From an uncultured Campylobacter sp. (lineage in GTDB: Bacteria; Campylobacterota; Campylobacteria; Campylobacterales; Campylobacteraceae), in assembly GCF_963518785.1 (NCBI RefSeq), contig NZ_CAUQKJ010000003.1:62001-126000 (forward strand): 64,000 bases of DNA. The letters are read 5' to 3'. This document shows, in pieces, positions 25,788-34,789 of this stretch. Below the pieces are notes generated by a model, which searched no databases, was not told where the DNA came from, and saw only the letters and a program-made list of their open reading frames with translations. Positions within the stretch are counted from its first letter, which is position 1. Every line of letters starts with the position of its first letter. Made by a program: the position numbers and the translations under genes.

Positions 25788-26633
25788 ATGAAAAAGGTCA
25801 TCATTTGCGTCGATCAAAACGCGCTTTTAAAACCCGTGTGTGATTATGGAATTTACGTCGCCAAAAGCCTCGGTGCCGAGCTTGTGTTTATCCACGTCGT
25901 AGAGATCCCCGAGCTTGGTGAGAATTTTTATGGGCTAGCCGCAGGCGGGATCGTCCTAGGAGAGAATGATATCCTTGCAAATAGCTACGGAAGTCCCACA
26001 CTAGGCGGCGTGGATGCGGAAAAGGACCACGAAGAAGCCGAAGCGATGCTGGATGAATATATCTGCGCCGCGACTGCTGCGGGCGTAAAGGCGAGTAAGA
26101 TCATCAAAGATGGCGATTTTATCGACGTTATCGCTGAGTACAAGGACGAAGCTGAAATTTTTGTACTCGGTATCAAGGGCTCAAATAACGAGGACGTAGG
26201 CTTTAACGCAAGCGTGCTAATAAAGGAGCTTCACGTGCCGTCGCTGCTCGTGAATAAGGAATTTTCACCTATTAACTCCGTGCTCATTGCGTTTGACGGC
26301 ACTGACGCGGCGAAACGCACGCTTGAGTTTATAAAGAGCTCAAAGCTTCTTGCGAGCGCACATAAACATGTCTTGCACATCAATCTCGATGCCGCAGAGG
26401 GCGAGCGGATGCTAGATCTGGCGCGCGAAATTTTAGGCACTCAAAACGCCACTTTCAAATACATCCAAGCCGAAGTTCCCGCCGATGAGATCATCAAATA
26501 TCGCCGCGCCAATAACCTCGATCTGATCGCTACCGGTGCCTTTACGAAGGGCTTTTTCAAAAAGCTCTTTTTAGGCAGCGTTTCCGAGGATATCTTGCAC
26601 AATGCGCTTGTACCGGTGCTAGTGCTATCGTAA
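25788..26633 (+). CDS. Tandem universal stress protein (UspA domains)
   Basis: 281 residues with two UspA-like domains, about 1-145 and 150-281. The N-terminal domain begins KKVIICVDQNALLKPVCDYG and the C-terminal one NSVLIAFDGTDAAKRTLEF. Near the end, GAFTKGFFKKLFLGSVSEDIL carries the G-x9-G-[ST]-type nucleotide-binding signature, so the second domain probably binds ATP while the first looks degenerate. Cytoplasmic; stress survival role by family. The ATG at 25788 follows AAAAGGACG; a longer frame upstream was rejected because it runs through the AT-rich leader. Confidence 0.85.
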   Translation: MKKVIICVDQNALLKPVCDYGIYVAKSLGAELVFIHVVEIPELGENFYGLAAGGIVLGENDILANSYGSPTLGGVDAEKDHEEAEAMLDEYICAATAAGVKASKIIKDGDFIDVIAEYKDEAEIFVLGIKGSNNEDVGFNASVLIKELHVPSLLVNKEFSPINSVLIAFDGTDAAKRTLEFIKSSKLLASAHKHVLHINLDAAEGERMLDLAREILGTQNATFKYIQAEVPADEIIKYRRANNLDLIATGAFTKGFFKKLFLGSVSEDILHNALVPVLVLS

Positions 26634-26661
26634 TCGCAAGACCAAACGCCGATAAACGCTA

Positions 26662-26700
26662 AATTCCGTCGCTTACGTTATTTTAAAGCGGCGGAATTTT
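26662..26700 (+). terminator. Intrinsic terminator after the UspA gene
   Basis: AATTCCGTCGCTT (26662-26674) pairs with AAGCGGCGGAATT (26686-26698) through 13 pairs including one G-U, with an 11-base loop, and is followed by a T run. Directly downstream of the UspA stop. Confidence 0.65.
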
Positions 26701-26931
26701 AGAATTTTAAATTTTTCAATCCTTCGTTTTTTAAATTCATATACTTTTTAAAATTTATATAAATTTTGCTTAAGAATTCGTCAATAGACCTTATTAAATT
26801 CCGTTAAATTAGTAATTGCATATAAAATTTTATGATTTAGTTTATTAAAAATTTTATTATTATTTAAGAGGAATTGTAAGATAATCCCGCCAATAAATTG
26901 ATATGGATTATAAAATCTAAAAAGGATTTTT

Positions 26932-29356
26932 ATGAAAAAGGGTAAAATTTTACTTTCTTTTGCGCTACTTTGCTCGCCGTTTTGGCTTACTGCGGCGCAA
27001 AATAGCGGCGCTTCTCAAAACTCATCCGCTGCAAGCTCCGTCTCCAAAATTTCGTCGTCGCAAAGCTCTGCGCAAAAGCCTGGAAGCCCTACCGCTGTAA
27101 ATCCTGCGCCGCAGGGCAACGCTGTCGTAAGCCCCGCTACTAAAGGCGTTGCACAAAATTCCATGCCGCAAAGCGGTAGCACGGCAAATTCTACGTTGCA
27201 GGGTTTGGACGACGACAATCTCGGCACCATAAACGTCACGGGCAAGGCCGATCTGTCCACTACCGAGGGCACGGGCTCTTATACGACGGGCAATATGAGC
27301 ACCGCGACGGGGCTAAATTTAAGCATAAGAGAAACGCCGCAGTCCATAAGCGTCATTTCTAATCAGCTTTTAAAAGATCTGAGCTTGCACAACGCCGAAG
27401 AGGCTCTTTCAAAATACGCCACCGGCATTTCGCTAAATAACGACGCGGGCGGCAATCGCATCGTCTCGCGCGGCTTTTATGTCGATAATATCCAAGAAGA
27501 CGGCATCGCAAGCTCGGTTTCCAGCTCCGTGTTCGGGCCGCTGGGCTCATCGAAGGAATTTACCGATTTGTAATTCTACGATCGCGTCGAGGTTCTGCGC
27601 GGTGTAGCGGACCTTACGCAAAGCAACGGCGAGCCCGGCGGCACGATAAATTTAATCCGAAAGCGTCCGAGCGATCAGTTCGGCTTTAACGCAAGTCTAA
27701 GCGGCGGTAGCTGGGATAATTATCGCGGTATGATCGACGTTACGAATGCGATAAATCAAAGCGGTACGGCACGCGCGCGGTTGATCGGAATTTTAAGTAA
27801 AACGGGCTCGTTTAAGGACTATCCGCGCAACGGCTATCGCGAAGGCATCGGCGTTTCGACGGAATTTGACGTGGCCGATAAGACGCTTTTTAGCGCGGGA
27901 TTTTTGTGGCAAAAAACCGTCGGCGTCTATGATATTTACGGCGTGCCCGTTTTAGATAATCATGGAAATTTACTGAATTTACCGCGCAGAAGCTACTTCG
28001 GCTCGGACTGGGATAAGAGCGAATATAAAAAATTTAACGCCTACAGCGAACTTTCGCACGAATTTAGCGATGATCTGAAAGCCTATGCGAGGCTCAATTA
28101 TACCGATAGCGACAGCATGTTAAAATTCGGAGCGCTCAGCGGGGCAAATCCCTACAACGGCACTACGTCGCATACGGTGCGATATAGAATTTACGATAAC
28201 GACTCCAAAGAGATCGGGTTTTAAACGGGGCTAGACGGCAAATTCGAGGCATTTGGGCAGAAGCACGACTTTTTCTTAAACGGCTCGCTTAGCAACGAAA
28301 AGCTTAATTGGCGCGAGACTAGAACGAGAGATTCGTCTATGGCGTCACTGGGGATGAATATTTATAATTGGGACCGCTCAAGGATCGCTCAACCCGATTG
28401 GAGCAGTGCCGCTACATTTAAAGACAGAAGCTCCACTACCATAAAGCAGCGCGCGATCTCGCTCGGGACTAGATTAAACTTAACCGACGATTTTCACTTT
28501 TTTGCTCGGCGGACGCTTTTCGAAGGTAACTTACAGCAGGTATTATTATAATATTTTGCGCGGTACGGCTTCGCATAGAGCAAGCCCGAGCAAATCGGAT
28601 TTCACGCCGTATGCGGGGGTAGTCTGGGACTTTGCGGATAATTTTTCGTGGTACGCAAGCTATGCCGAAATTTTTAAGCCGCAAGCCGCGCGCGATAAAG
28701 ACGGTAAAATTTTAGATCCCGTCGTCGGCTATAATTTAGAAACCGGCGTGAAGGGAGAATTTTTTGACGGCGCGCTTAATACGAATGTCGCGCTATTTCA
28801 GATCATTCAGAAAAATAGGGCGATGAGCGATCCTCTTAATACGAACTACTCCATCGCCGAGGGCAAGGTGCGAAGCCGCGGCGTGGATGCCGAGCTGTAA
28901 GGCTCGCTCACGGATGATTGGAAATTATTCGCAGGATATACTTTCAACCGCAGCGTCTATTTAAAGACGGAAAGAACCTCCGCAGCGGTCGATTATAGCA
29001 AGGGTGCAAACGCCAAACGCTATATTCCGAAGCATCTGTTTAAGCTCTACACGAACTATGAAATTCCGCTCGGCGAAAATCGTAAGATCGCCCTGGGTAC
29101 GGGCGTGCACTATCAGAGCAAAACCGCTTCGATATATCGCGAAAACGTTGCGTACTACGCCGCGCCGCAGAAGGCTTACGCGCTGTGGGACGCGAACGTC
29201 GGCTATCATTTCGACAAGCACTTTAGCGTAAATTTTGCGGTCAAAAATATCACGGATAAGAAGTATTTTCAAAATACGCAAAATCGCGTCGCTGGGCATA
29301 ACAACTACTACGGCGAGCCGCGGAATTTTATGCTGACGCTAAATTATACGTATTGA
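26932..29356 (+). pseudogene. TonB-dependent siderophore receptor (FpvA/FoxA type), disrupted
   Basis: The full frame reads as one siderophore receptor broken four times. It starts with a signal peptide and a Ser/Gln/Ala-rich linker, then TonB box and plug (LSIRETPQSISVISNQ, RVEVLRGVADLTQ, GEPGGTINLIRKRP), barrel, and a proper end LTLNYTY. In-frame TAA codons lie at 27571-27573, 28222-28224 and 28898-28900, and a +1 frameshift lies in the T6 run at 28498-28503; removing one T restores HFLLGGRFSK. The contexts GF-stop-TGLDG and AEL-stop-GSL would both read naturally with Gln (CAA). Barrel residues outside these sites are well kept, so decay is probably recent. AAAAAGGATTTTT precedes the start. 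Confidence 0.85.
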
Positions 29357-29654
29357 GCGCGGATGGAATTTTGCGCTTATGCGAACTCGGACCGACCGAA
29401 CTTGCCGCGATTATAGACAATTCCACGCTTCATAAGGGCGCGGATGAGGCGGGCGCAGAGGCGCGAGACTAGGCTTTGTCGCAAGTGGCACGTGGCGAGG
29501 CGGGCGAGGGCGATAAATTTAATCTCGCGAAATTCCAAGTGAATTAAACGCGCAGAGACTTGCGAGCATAAATCCGCTGCGAGTCTGCGGGATCAAATTT
29601 AATCCCGCGATCTCGCTGCAATCGGCGCTAAATTTTAAAATTTAAAGAGAAAAT

Positions 29655-31823
29655 TTGAAAACGCTAAAGCATTTTTTTGAAATTCTACGTCCGCACTGGT
29701 TCGGCAAGGGCGCGGCGAAGCTGTGGGCGCTGCTGCTGCTCGCGCTTGGTTTTAGCCTTGCTATAATCAAAATCAGCGTGCTGATGAACGCGTGGGATAA
29801 GCGCTTTTACGACGCGCTAAGCGAGCTTAAGGGCGAGCTGATCCCTGCGCTCGTGGGCGAGTTTTTACTCTACACGGCGCTCATCGTGCTTTTCATCGTC
29901 TGCGGCAGCTGGCTTCGCAAACTGCTCGTAATCGTCTGGCGCGAGCGGCTAAGCGCGATGATGGAGCACAAATGGCTACATAACGCGAACTTCTACCGCA
30001 CGAGCCTTGAGGGGAATTTTAGCGCCCGGGGCGGATCAAATTTAGAAAAATCTGGCGACGCAAATTTAAACGAGCGCGCAGAGTATTCCGCAGCTGAGGC
30101 GGACAGCGCGGTTTTGCATAGAGACGCAAAGAGGCTTGAAATTTTACCGAGCACGGCGGAGCAAAATGCGGCAGGGCAAAGCGGCGCAAGCGAGAATGAA
30201 AATTTAAACGATCGTAGCGACGAGAATTTTAAAAATTCAAAAAATGCCGAGAATACTAAAGCATATTTGGAGCAGGATACGGATGGCTTAAACGAATGCG
30301 TGGGCTCTGCGAGCGATCGCGCAGAGTATCTTGCAAGCGAGGCGAGCGGCACCGGTGTGAACGAAAATTTAAACCAGCAGCGTGAGGAAGATTTTAAAGA
30401 ATATTGGGGACGAGATACGGGTAATTTAAATGAACATGCGGCGTCCGTGAGGACGCGGGCTGGGTGCCCCGCAACCGAAGCGGATGCCAAAGGTTCGTTT
30501 AAAGCTTCCGAAGACCGGGGAATTGCAAAGCTAGACAACCCCGATCAGCGTATCGCAGAGGACAGCTTGCTGCTCGTGCAAAAAAGCGTCGATCTCGTAA
30601 AATCGCTCGTCTATAATCTCGCCAAGCTCATCGCCTTCGTCGCGATCTTGTGGCAGGTCTCGAAGGTGCTGAGATTTGAAATTTTCGGCATGCACTTTGA
30701 GATCGAAGGCTTTTTGCTCTACGTAGCACTCCTTTATACGCTGCTTTGCTCGCTGATTACGCATCTCATCGGGCGCAGGCTTAGGAGGCTAAATTTTGCC
30801 AAGCAGCGCGCCGAAGCCGACTACCGCTCGGATCTGCTGCTAGTGCGCGAAAATGCAGAAGCCGTAGCCTTTATGCGCGGAGAGGATGCCGAGCGCGACC
30901 GCTTTCGCGCGAGCTTCGGCGAGATCATGAGAAACTGGCGCAGCATCATGAATACGGAATTTCGCCTCGAATGTTTTTCCGCAAGCTACCTAAAAATCAC
31001 GAATTTAATCCCGATCTTTGCCTGCTTGCCGCTGTATTTGTCGCGCGCGATGAGCTTTGGCGACATGATGCAGGCGCGCTCGGCGTTTTACAGCGTGCAG
31101 GACGGATTTGCGTGGTTTATGGACTATTACAAGCAGATCATGGAGTGGGCGGCGAGCGTGCAGAGGATTTATGAGTTCATCTCGCGCATGGACGGCGAGA
31201 GCGCAAATCTGCGTGCTTGCGTCAAACAAAGCGACGAAAATTCCGCTCGTTGCGAGGGCCTGTCGGTCTTCACGCCTGCGGGCGAGCCGCTGATCGAGGA
31301 TCTACGCTTCGAGCTTGCGCCCGCGCAGTTTATAATGCTGCGAGGCAAGAGCGGCGCGGGCAAAAGCACGGCTCTGCGCTACGCGGCGGGTCTTTGGAGA
31401 TACGGCCGTGGCGAGATCAGCCTGCCGCGCACGGGCGTGATGTTTATCCCGCAAAAGCCCTATCTAGCGCCGCTTAGCCTAAAGGAGCTTATCGCTTATC
31501 CGCAGCCGCCGCGCGCAGACGACGCGGAATTTTTAGAAATTTTGCGTAGCGTAGGGCTTGAGAAATTTGCTCGCATGCTAAACTCGCGCGCCGATTACGT
31601 TAAAATTTTAAGCGGCGGAGAGGCGCAGCGGCTTAGTTTCGCACGTATTCATTACCACAAGCCGAGCTTTGTTTTCGCAGACGAGATCACGTCCGCACTC
31701 GATCCGGCCGCAGCGCGCGAGCTGCTACTGGGTCTGCGCGCGGATCTACCGAGCCTCGGCATGCTAGCGATCGTGCATCAAACGGGGCTTGAGGACATAT
31801 TTGAGCGAACTATAGAGCTTTAA
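29655..31823 (+). CDS. SbmA/BacA-YddA-type ABC transporter with large insertion
   Basis: 722 residues. N-terminal membrane domain of the SbmA/BacA (ABC_membrane_2) type: LRPHWF, WDKRFYDALSE, NPDQRIAEDSLLLV, then an ABC domain with Walker A GKSGAGKST, signature LSGGEAQRLSFAR, Walker B FVFADE and switch His in VHQTG. Homologues such as E. coli YddA, about 560 residues, import peptides, vitamin B12-like or other bulky compounds. Here about 173 residues (121-293; 30015-30533) interrupt the stretch just before NPDQRIAED: acidic, low complexity, with imperfect repeats of LNE...RAEY.A.EA. It stays open, so is not a sequencing break. It starts at TTG (AAAGAGAAAA upstream). Substrate unknown. Confidence 0.8.
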   Translation: MKTLKHFFEILRPHWFGKGAAKLWALLLLALGFSLAIIKISVLMNAWDKRFYDALSELKGELIPALVGEFLLYTALIVLFIVCGSWLRKLLVIVWRERLSAMMEHKWLHNANFYRTSLEGNFSARGGSNLEKSGDANLNERAEYSAAEADSAVLHRDAKRLEILPSTAEQNAAGQSGASENENLNDRSDENFKNSKNAENTKAYLEQDTDGLNECVGSASDRAEYLASEASGTGVNENLNQQREEDFKEYWGRDTGNLNEHAASVRTRAGCPATEADAKGSFKASEDRGIAKLDNPDQRIAEDSLLLVQKSVDLVKSLVYNLAKLIAFVAILWQVSKVLRFEIFGMHFEIEGFLLYVALLYTLLCSLITHLIGRRLRRLNFAKQRAEADYRSDLLLVRENAEAVAFMRGEDAERDRFRASFGEIMRNWRSIMNTEFRLECFSASYLKITNLIPIFACLPLYLSRAMSFGDMMQARSAFYSVQDGFAWFMDYYKQIMEWAASVQRIYEFISRMDGESANLRACVKQSDENSARCEGLSVFTPAGEPLIEDLRFELAPAQFIMLRGKSGAGKSTALRYAAGLWRYGRGEISLPRTGVMFIPQKPYLAPLSLKELIAYPQPPRADDAEFLEILRSVGLEKFARMLNSRADYVKILSGGEAQRLSFARIHYHKPSFVFADEITSALDPAAARELLLGLRADLPSLGMLAIVHQTGLEDIFERTIEL

Positions 31824-32771
31824 ATTCGGCCCTTTAAATTTCACGCCGTAGGGATTTCGCCTTTAAATTCATATCTTTTTAAATCCAGATTTATTAAAAT
31901 TACTCGTTTATATTAAGCGGCGATGAAATTTAGCCGAGGCGCTCAGGTTCGCATACATGGGCATCGGCACCCGCGCGGCTTAGGCGCTTGCACGCAGTCG
32001 GTGTCATAGCACCGCCGTAGGTAAGTATTTACGGCGTAACGAGTAGCTCGGAAGTCGGTCGGCAGTGCGCGATCGCAGTTCTGTACGGAAATTTAAGCTG
32101 ATAAAATTTAAACGTGAGATAGTCTGCTCAATGCGGGGCATCTCGATAAAATTTAAACCACACGGTGAGCGGTTTAGAAGTCGGTAGACGGCGCGCTAAT
32201 GAGCGGGCTGCGTAAGCGGTGCGATGCGTGGGCGTCGCGATAAGTCGGTAGCGCGTCGGATGGCGTGTAACACATCAGCGGCGCAGATGGCACGCCGTAG
32301 TCGAGAAGCGGAACGGCAATACGTACCTACTCGGCGCCGTATGACATAACCTTCGCTTGGGCAAATCATCATCGTAACGGCGCTACGATCGAAGCGAACA
32401 GAACGGCCGCGACGACGGATCGGCAGCGCAAGGCGGCGCGAGCAGCGTAGTCGTGACGGCAGATCGTCGAAGAGCAGTGCAGCGGATACCGCGATAGCAT
32501 GACAGCGCAGCAAGCAGTAAAACACCGCCGTGCCGCAATATGGCAACCGCGATTGACAGGATGCGTATGTAGGGAAAGCGCAGTGCAAGTAGCGCAAACG
32601 CCGCGATACAATGATGGCGACCCACGGAGCGTATAGGTGAAGCAGCGGTGCGGGTGGTGCAATAACGCCGAGGCGATACGATAGCGACGACCGGCGGGAC
32701 GTAGCGCCGCCGTAGCGTTCGCGGGCGCTACGCCTAAGCCGCCAAATTTTAAAACGAAGCAAGGAGATTTT
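31824..32771. other. Long gene-free, GC-rich block
   Basis: 948 bp without a supportable gene. To about 32165 it still shows AAATTT words, but about 32180-32745 is GC-rich and lacks them. Related phrases recur: GAAGTCGGT at about 32050 and 32170, and CGATA-x-x-ATG-type strings near 32490, 32605 and 32670. A 188-codon open frame on the minus strand is Arg/Ser/Cys-rich and almost without Lys, unlike proteins here, so I take it as spurious. Origin unknown. Confidence 0.45.
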
Positions 32772-33260
32772 ATGCTTAAAGCGGGGATTGTTTATAAATT
32801 TGCGCTCATCGTGTTACTAGGCTGCGCACTTTGCATTTTAGGCTTTTCGGGCGCCTACTTTGCGCGCGGCGAATACGACGAAGCATGGATGAGCCTGCAT
32901 AAGATCGCGGGATTCGGTCTGCTTTGCGTCGCGATTTTGCACGTGATTACTAGGCGAAAGAAGCTCATAAAGCTCTGGGGCGAGTTTTTGGACGTGGTTT
33001 TGAGCCGCAAAAATCCCGGCTTTTGTAATATGGATCGCATCATCGGCGCGATCGAGTCCTATAATATTAGAGAGATTGCTGGTAAAATGGGCTTTAGTGT
33101 GGACGAGCTCGCTGGGATTTTGAAATCAAACGGTATCAAGCTCGTAAGCGCAGATCAGAACCTACGCGAGCTTGCGAAGCTCAACGACGAAAAAATTTTC
33201 TTCATCTTGGTGCTTTTGATCGAGGCAAAATTCGGCAAAGCGGGCGGATGTAAGGTCTAA
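32772..33260 (+). CDS. Small two-helix membrane protein, DUF4405-like
   Basis: 162 residues. Helix 1 (FALIVLLGCALCILGFSGAYF), then SLHKIAGFGLLCVAILHVITRRKK, where a His on each side of the second helix suggests haem ligation as in DUF4405-type or cytochrome-b-like proteins. The C-terminal 90 residues are cytoplasmic and helical: YNIREIAGKMGFSVDELAGIL resembles a winged-helix or helical bundle. I do not recognise a named family. AAGGAGATTTT gives a strong ribosome binding site. It is convergent with prfA, with 12 bp between the stops. Confidence 0.55.
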   Translation: MLKAGIVYKFALIVLLGCALCILGFSGAYFARGEYDEAWMSLHKIAGFGLLCVAILHVITRRKKLIKLWGEFLDVVLSRKNPGFCNMDRIIGAIESYNIREIAGKMGFSVDELAGILKSNGIKLVSADQNLRELAKLNDEKIFFILVLLIEAKFGKAGGCKV

Positions 33261-33272
33261 ATTTTAAAAGGC

Positions 33273-34340
33273 TCAATAGCCCGCGTTTGCGATCGCTTCG
33301 GCTTGAGAGTGCGCTATGAGCGGATCGATGATCTCGTCGAACAAACCGCCTGCCATGATCGCGTCCAGGCGGTAGAGCGTTAAATTTATGCGGTGGTCGC
33401 TGATGCGGTTTTGCGGATAGTTGTAGGTGCGGATCCGCCCCGAGCGGTCGCCGGTGCCCACCTGATCCTTGCGATCTTTGCGCTCTTTCTCTAAGCGCTC
33501 CTGCTCCTGCATATCGTAAAGGCGCGCCTTTAGCACCTTCATCGCTGCCTCTTTGTTTTTGTGTTGATCCTTGCCGTCTTGGTTGGTGACGACTAAGCCG
33601 GTCGGGATGTGAGTGATGCGAACGGCGCTATCGGTGGTATTTACGGACTGCCCGCCGTGGCCGGAGCTGCGCATAACGTCGATGCGAAGGTCGTTCGGAT
33701 TGATCTGTATCTCGCTATCCTCGATCTCGGGCATGACGGCGACGGTGATCGCGGAGGTATGCACCCTACCCTGGCTCTCCGTTTCGGGAACGCGCTGCAC
33801 GCGGTGGGTGCCGCCTTCAAATTTCAGCCGTGAATATGCTCCCGCGCCCTTTACGAGCAAGATCACTTCTTTGTAGCCGCCGACGCTGCCTTCGCTGGTG
33901 CTTACGATCTCGCATTTATATCCGCGAAGATCGGCATAGCGCAGATACGCGCCGAGCAGATCGCCCGCAAATAGCGCCGCTTCGTCGCCGCCTGTACCGG
34001 CGCGGATCTCTAAAAAGATATTCTTATCGTCGTTGGGGTCTTTCGGAAGTAGTAAAATTTTGATTTTTTCTTCGAGCTGCGGTTTTTCGCTCTCTAAGCT
34101 TTTAAGCTCCTCTTTGGCTAGCTCGCCGAGATCGGCATCGCTTAGCAGGGCTTTGTTTTCTTCGATCTGATTTAAAATTTTGAGATACTCGCTAGCCGCC
34201 TCTTTGATCGGCTCGATACTGCGCTGTTCCTTAGATAGTGCCGTCATATTAGCGATATCTGCAGTAACTGCGGGATCGCTAAGCATGCGCGAAAGCTCGT
34301 CGTAGCGATCCAAAAAAGGCTTTAGTTTATCGGCTAGCAT
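33273..34340 (-). CDS. prfA: Peptide chain release factor 1
   Basis: 355 residues, normal length. The RF1/RF2 GGQ motif is at 229-231 in SSGHGGQSVNTTDSAVR, and the codon-recognition tripeptide P-E-T (185-187) is of the P-x-T type of RF1, so it should read UAG and UAA. Catalyses peptidyl-tRNA hydrolysis at stop codons on the ribosome. It lies 24 bp downstream of rpsT, probably co-transcribed with it. This RF1 is relevant to the broken genes here: TAA and TAG stops should be honoured normally. Confidence 0.95.
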   Translation of the reverse strand: MLADKLKPFLDRYDELSRMLSDPAVTADIANMTALSKEQRSIEPIKEAASEYLKILNQIEENKALLSDADLGELAKEELKSLESEKPQLEEKIKILLLPKDPNDDKNIFLEIRAGTGGDEAALFAGDLLGAYLRYADLRGYKCEIVSTSEGSVGGYKEVILLVKGAGAYSRLKFEGGTHRVQRVPETESQGRVHTSAITVAVMPEIEDSEIQINPNDLRIDVMRSSGHGGQSVNTTDSAVRITHIPTGLVVTNQDGKDQHKNKEAAMKVLKARLYDMQEQERLEKERKDRKDQVGTGDRSGRIRTYNYPQNRISDHRINLTLYRLDAIMAGGLFDEIIDPLIAHSQAEAIANAGY

Positions 34341-34364
34341 TTAAATTTTATGCGTAAGGAGCAC

Positions 34365-34637
34365 TTACGCGGCGGTTTTTAAAGAATTTACAAGTTTGGC
34401 TAGGCGGCTTACTTTTCTGCTCGCGGTCTGTTTTTTCAAAAAGCCCCTGCTTACGAAGCTGTGAAAGCTTTCATTAGCCGTTTTTAGAGCCTGAGTCGCT
34501 GCGTCTAGATCCTTGCTCTCGACCGCCTCTCTTACGGCTTTTGTGATATTTTTTACTCTGGTGCGATAAAATCTATTTCGCTCCGTTCTTTTTATGGTTT
34601 GTCTCGCGCGTTTTTCGGCGGATTTGTGATTTGCCAT
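34365..34637 (-). CDS. rpsT: 30S ribosomal protein S20
   Basis: 90 residues, basic, with the start MANHKSAEKRARQTIKRTERN and the region SRGFLKKQTASRKVSRL, both diagnostic for S20. Binds 16S rRNA early in 30S assembly. First gene of an rpsT-prfA unit on the minus strand; the region between it and glmM is very AT-rich and must hold both divergent promoters. GGAACG lies before the ATG. Confidence 0.97.
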   Translation of the reverse strand: MANHKSAEKRARQTIKRTERNRFYRTRVKNITKAVREAVESKDLDAATQALKTANESFHSFVSRGFLKKQTASRKVSRLAKLVNSLKTAA

Positions 34638-34789
34638 AACGTTCCTTTTCGGTTAAATTTGAACCTGCGATTATACGTAAAAAATATTTAATCGACGCTT
34701 AATTTAAGTAAAATTTAAATATAGTTTAAATTTATTAAGATTAAACTTTTTCTGGTAGAATTTCATGATTTTTATACAAGGATTTGATA

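Noticed and set aside
27571..28900. Reassigned TAA codon or programmed readthrough in the receptor gene
   Set aside because: All other genes use TAA as a normal stop, prfA is intact, and a separate frameshift shows ordinary decay.
32196..32762. 188-codon open frame on the minus strand in the gene-free block
   Set aside because: Arg/Ser/Cys-rich, almost no Lys, no ribosome binding site and no recognisable motif; likely a chance frame in GC-rich DNA.
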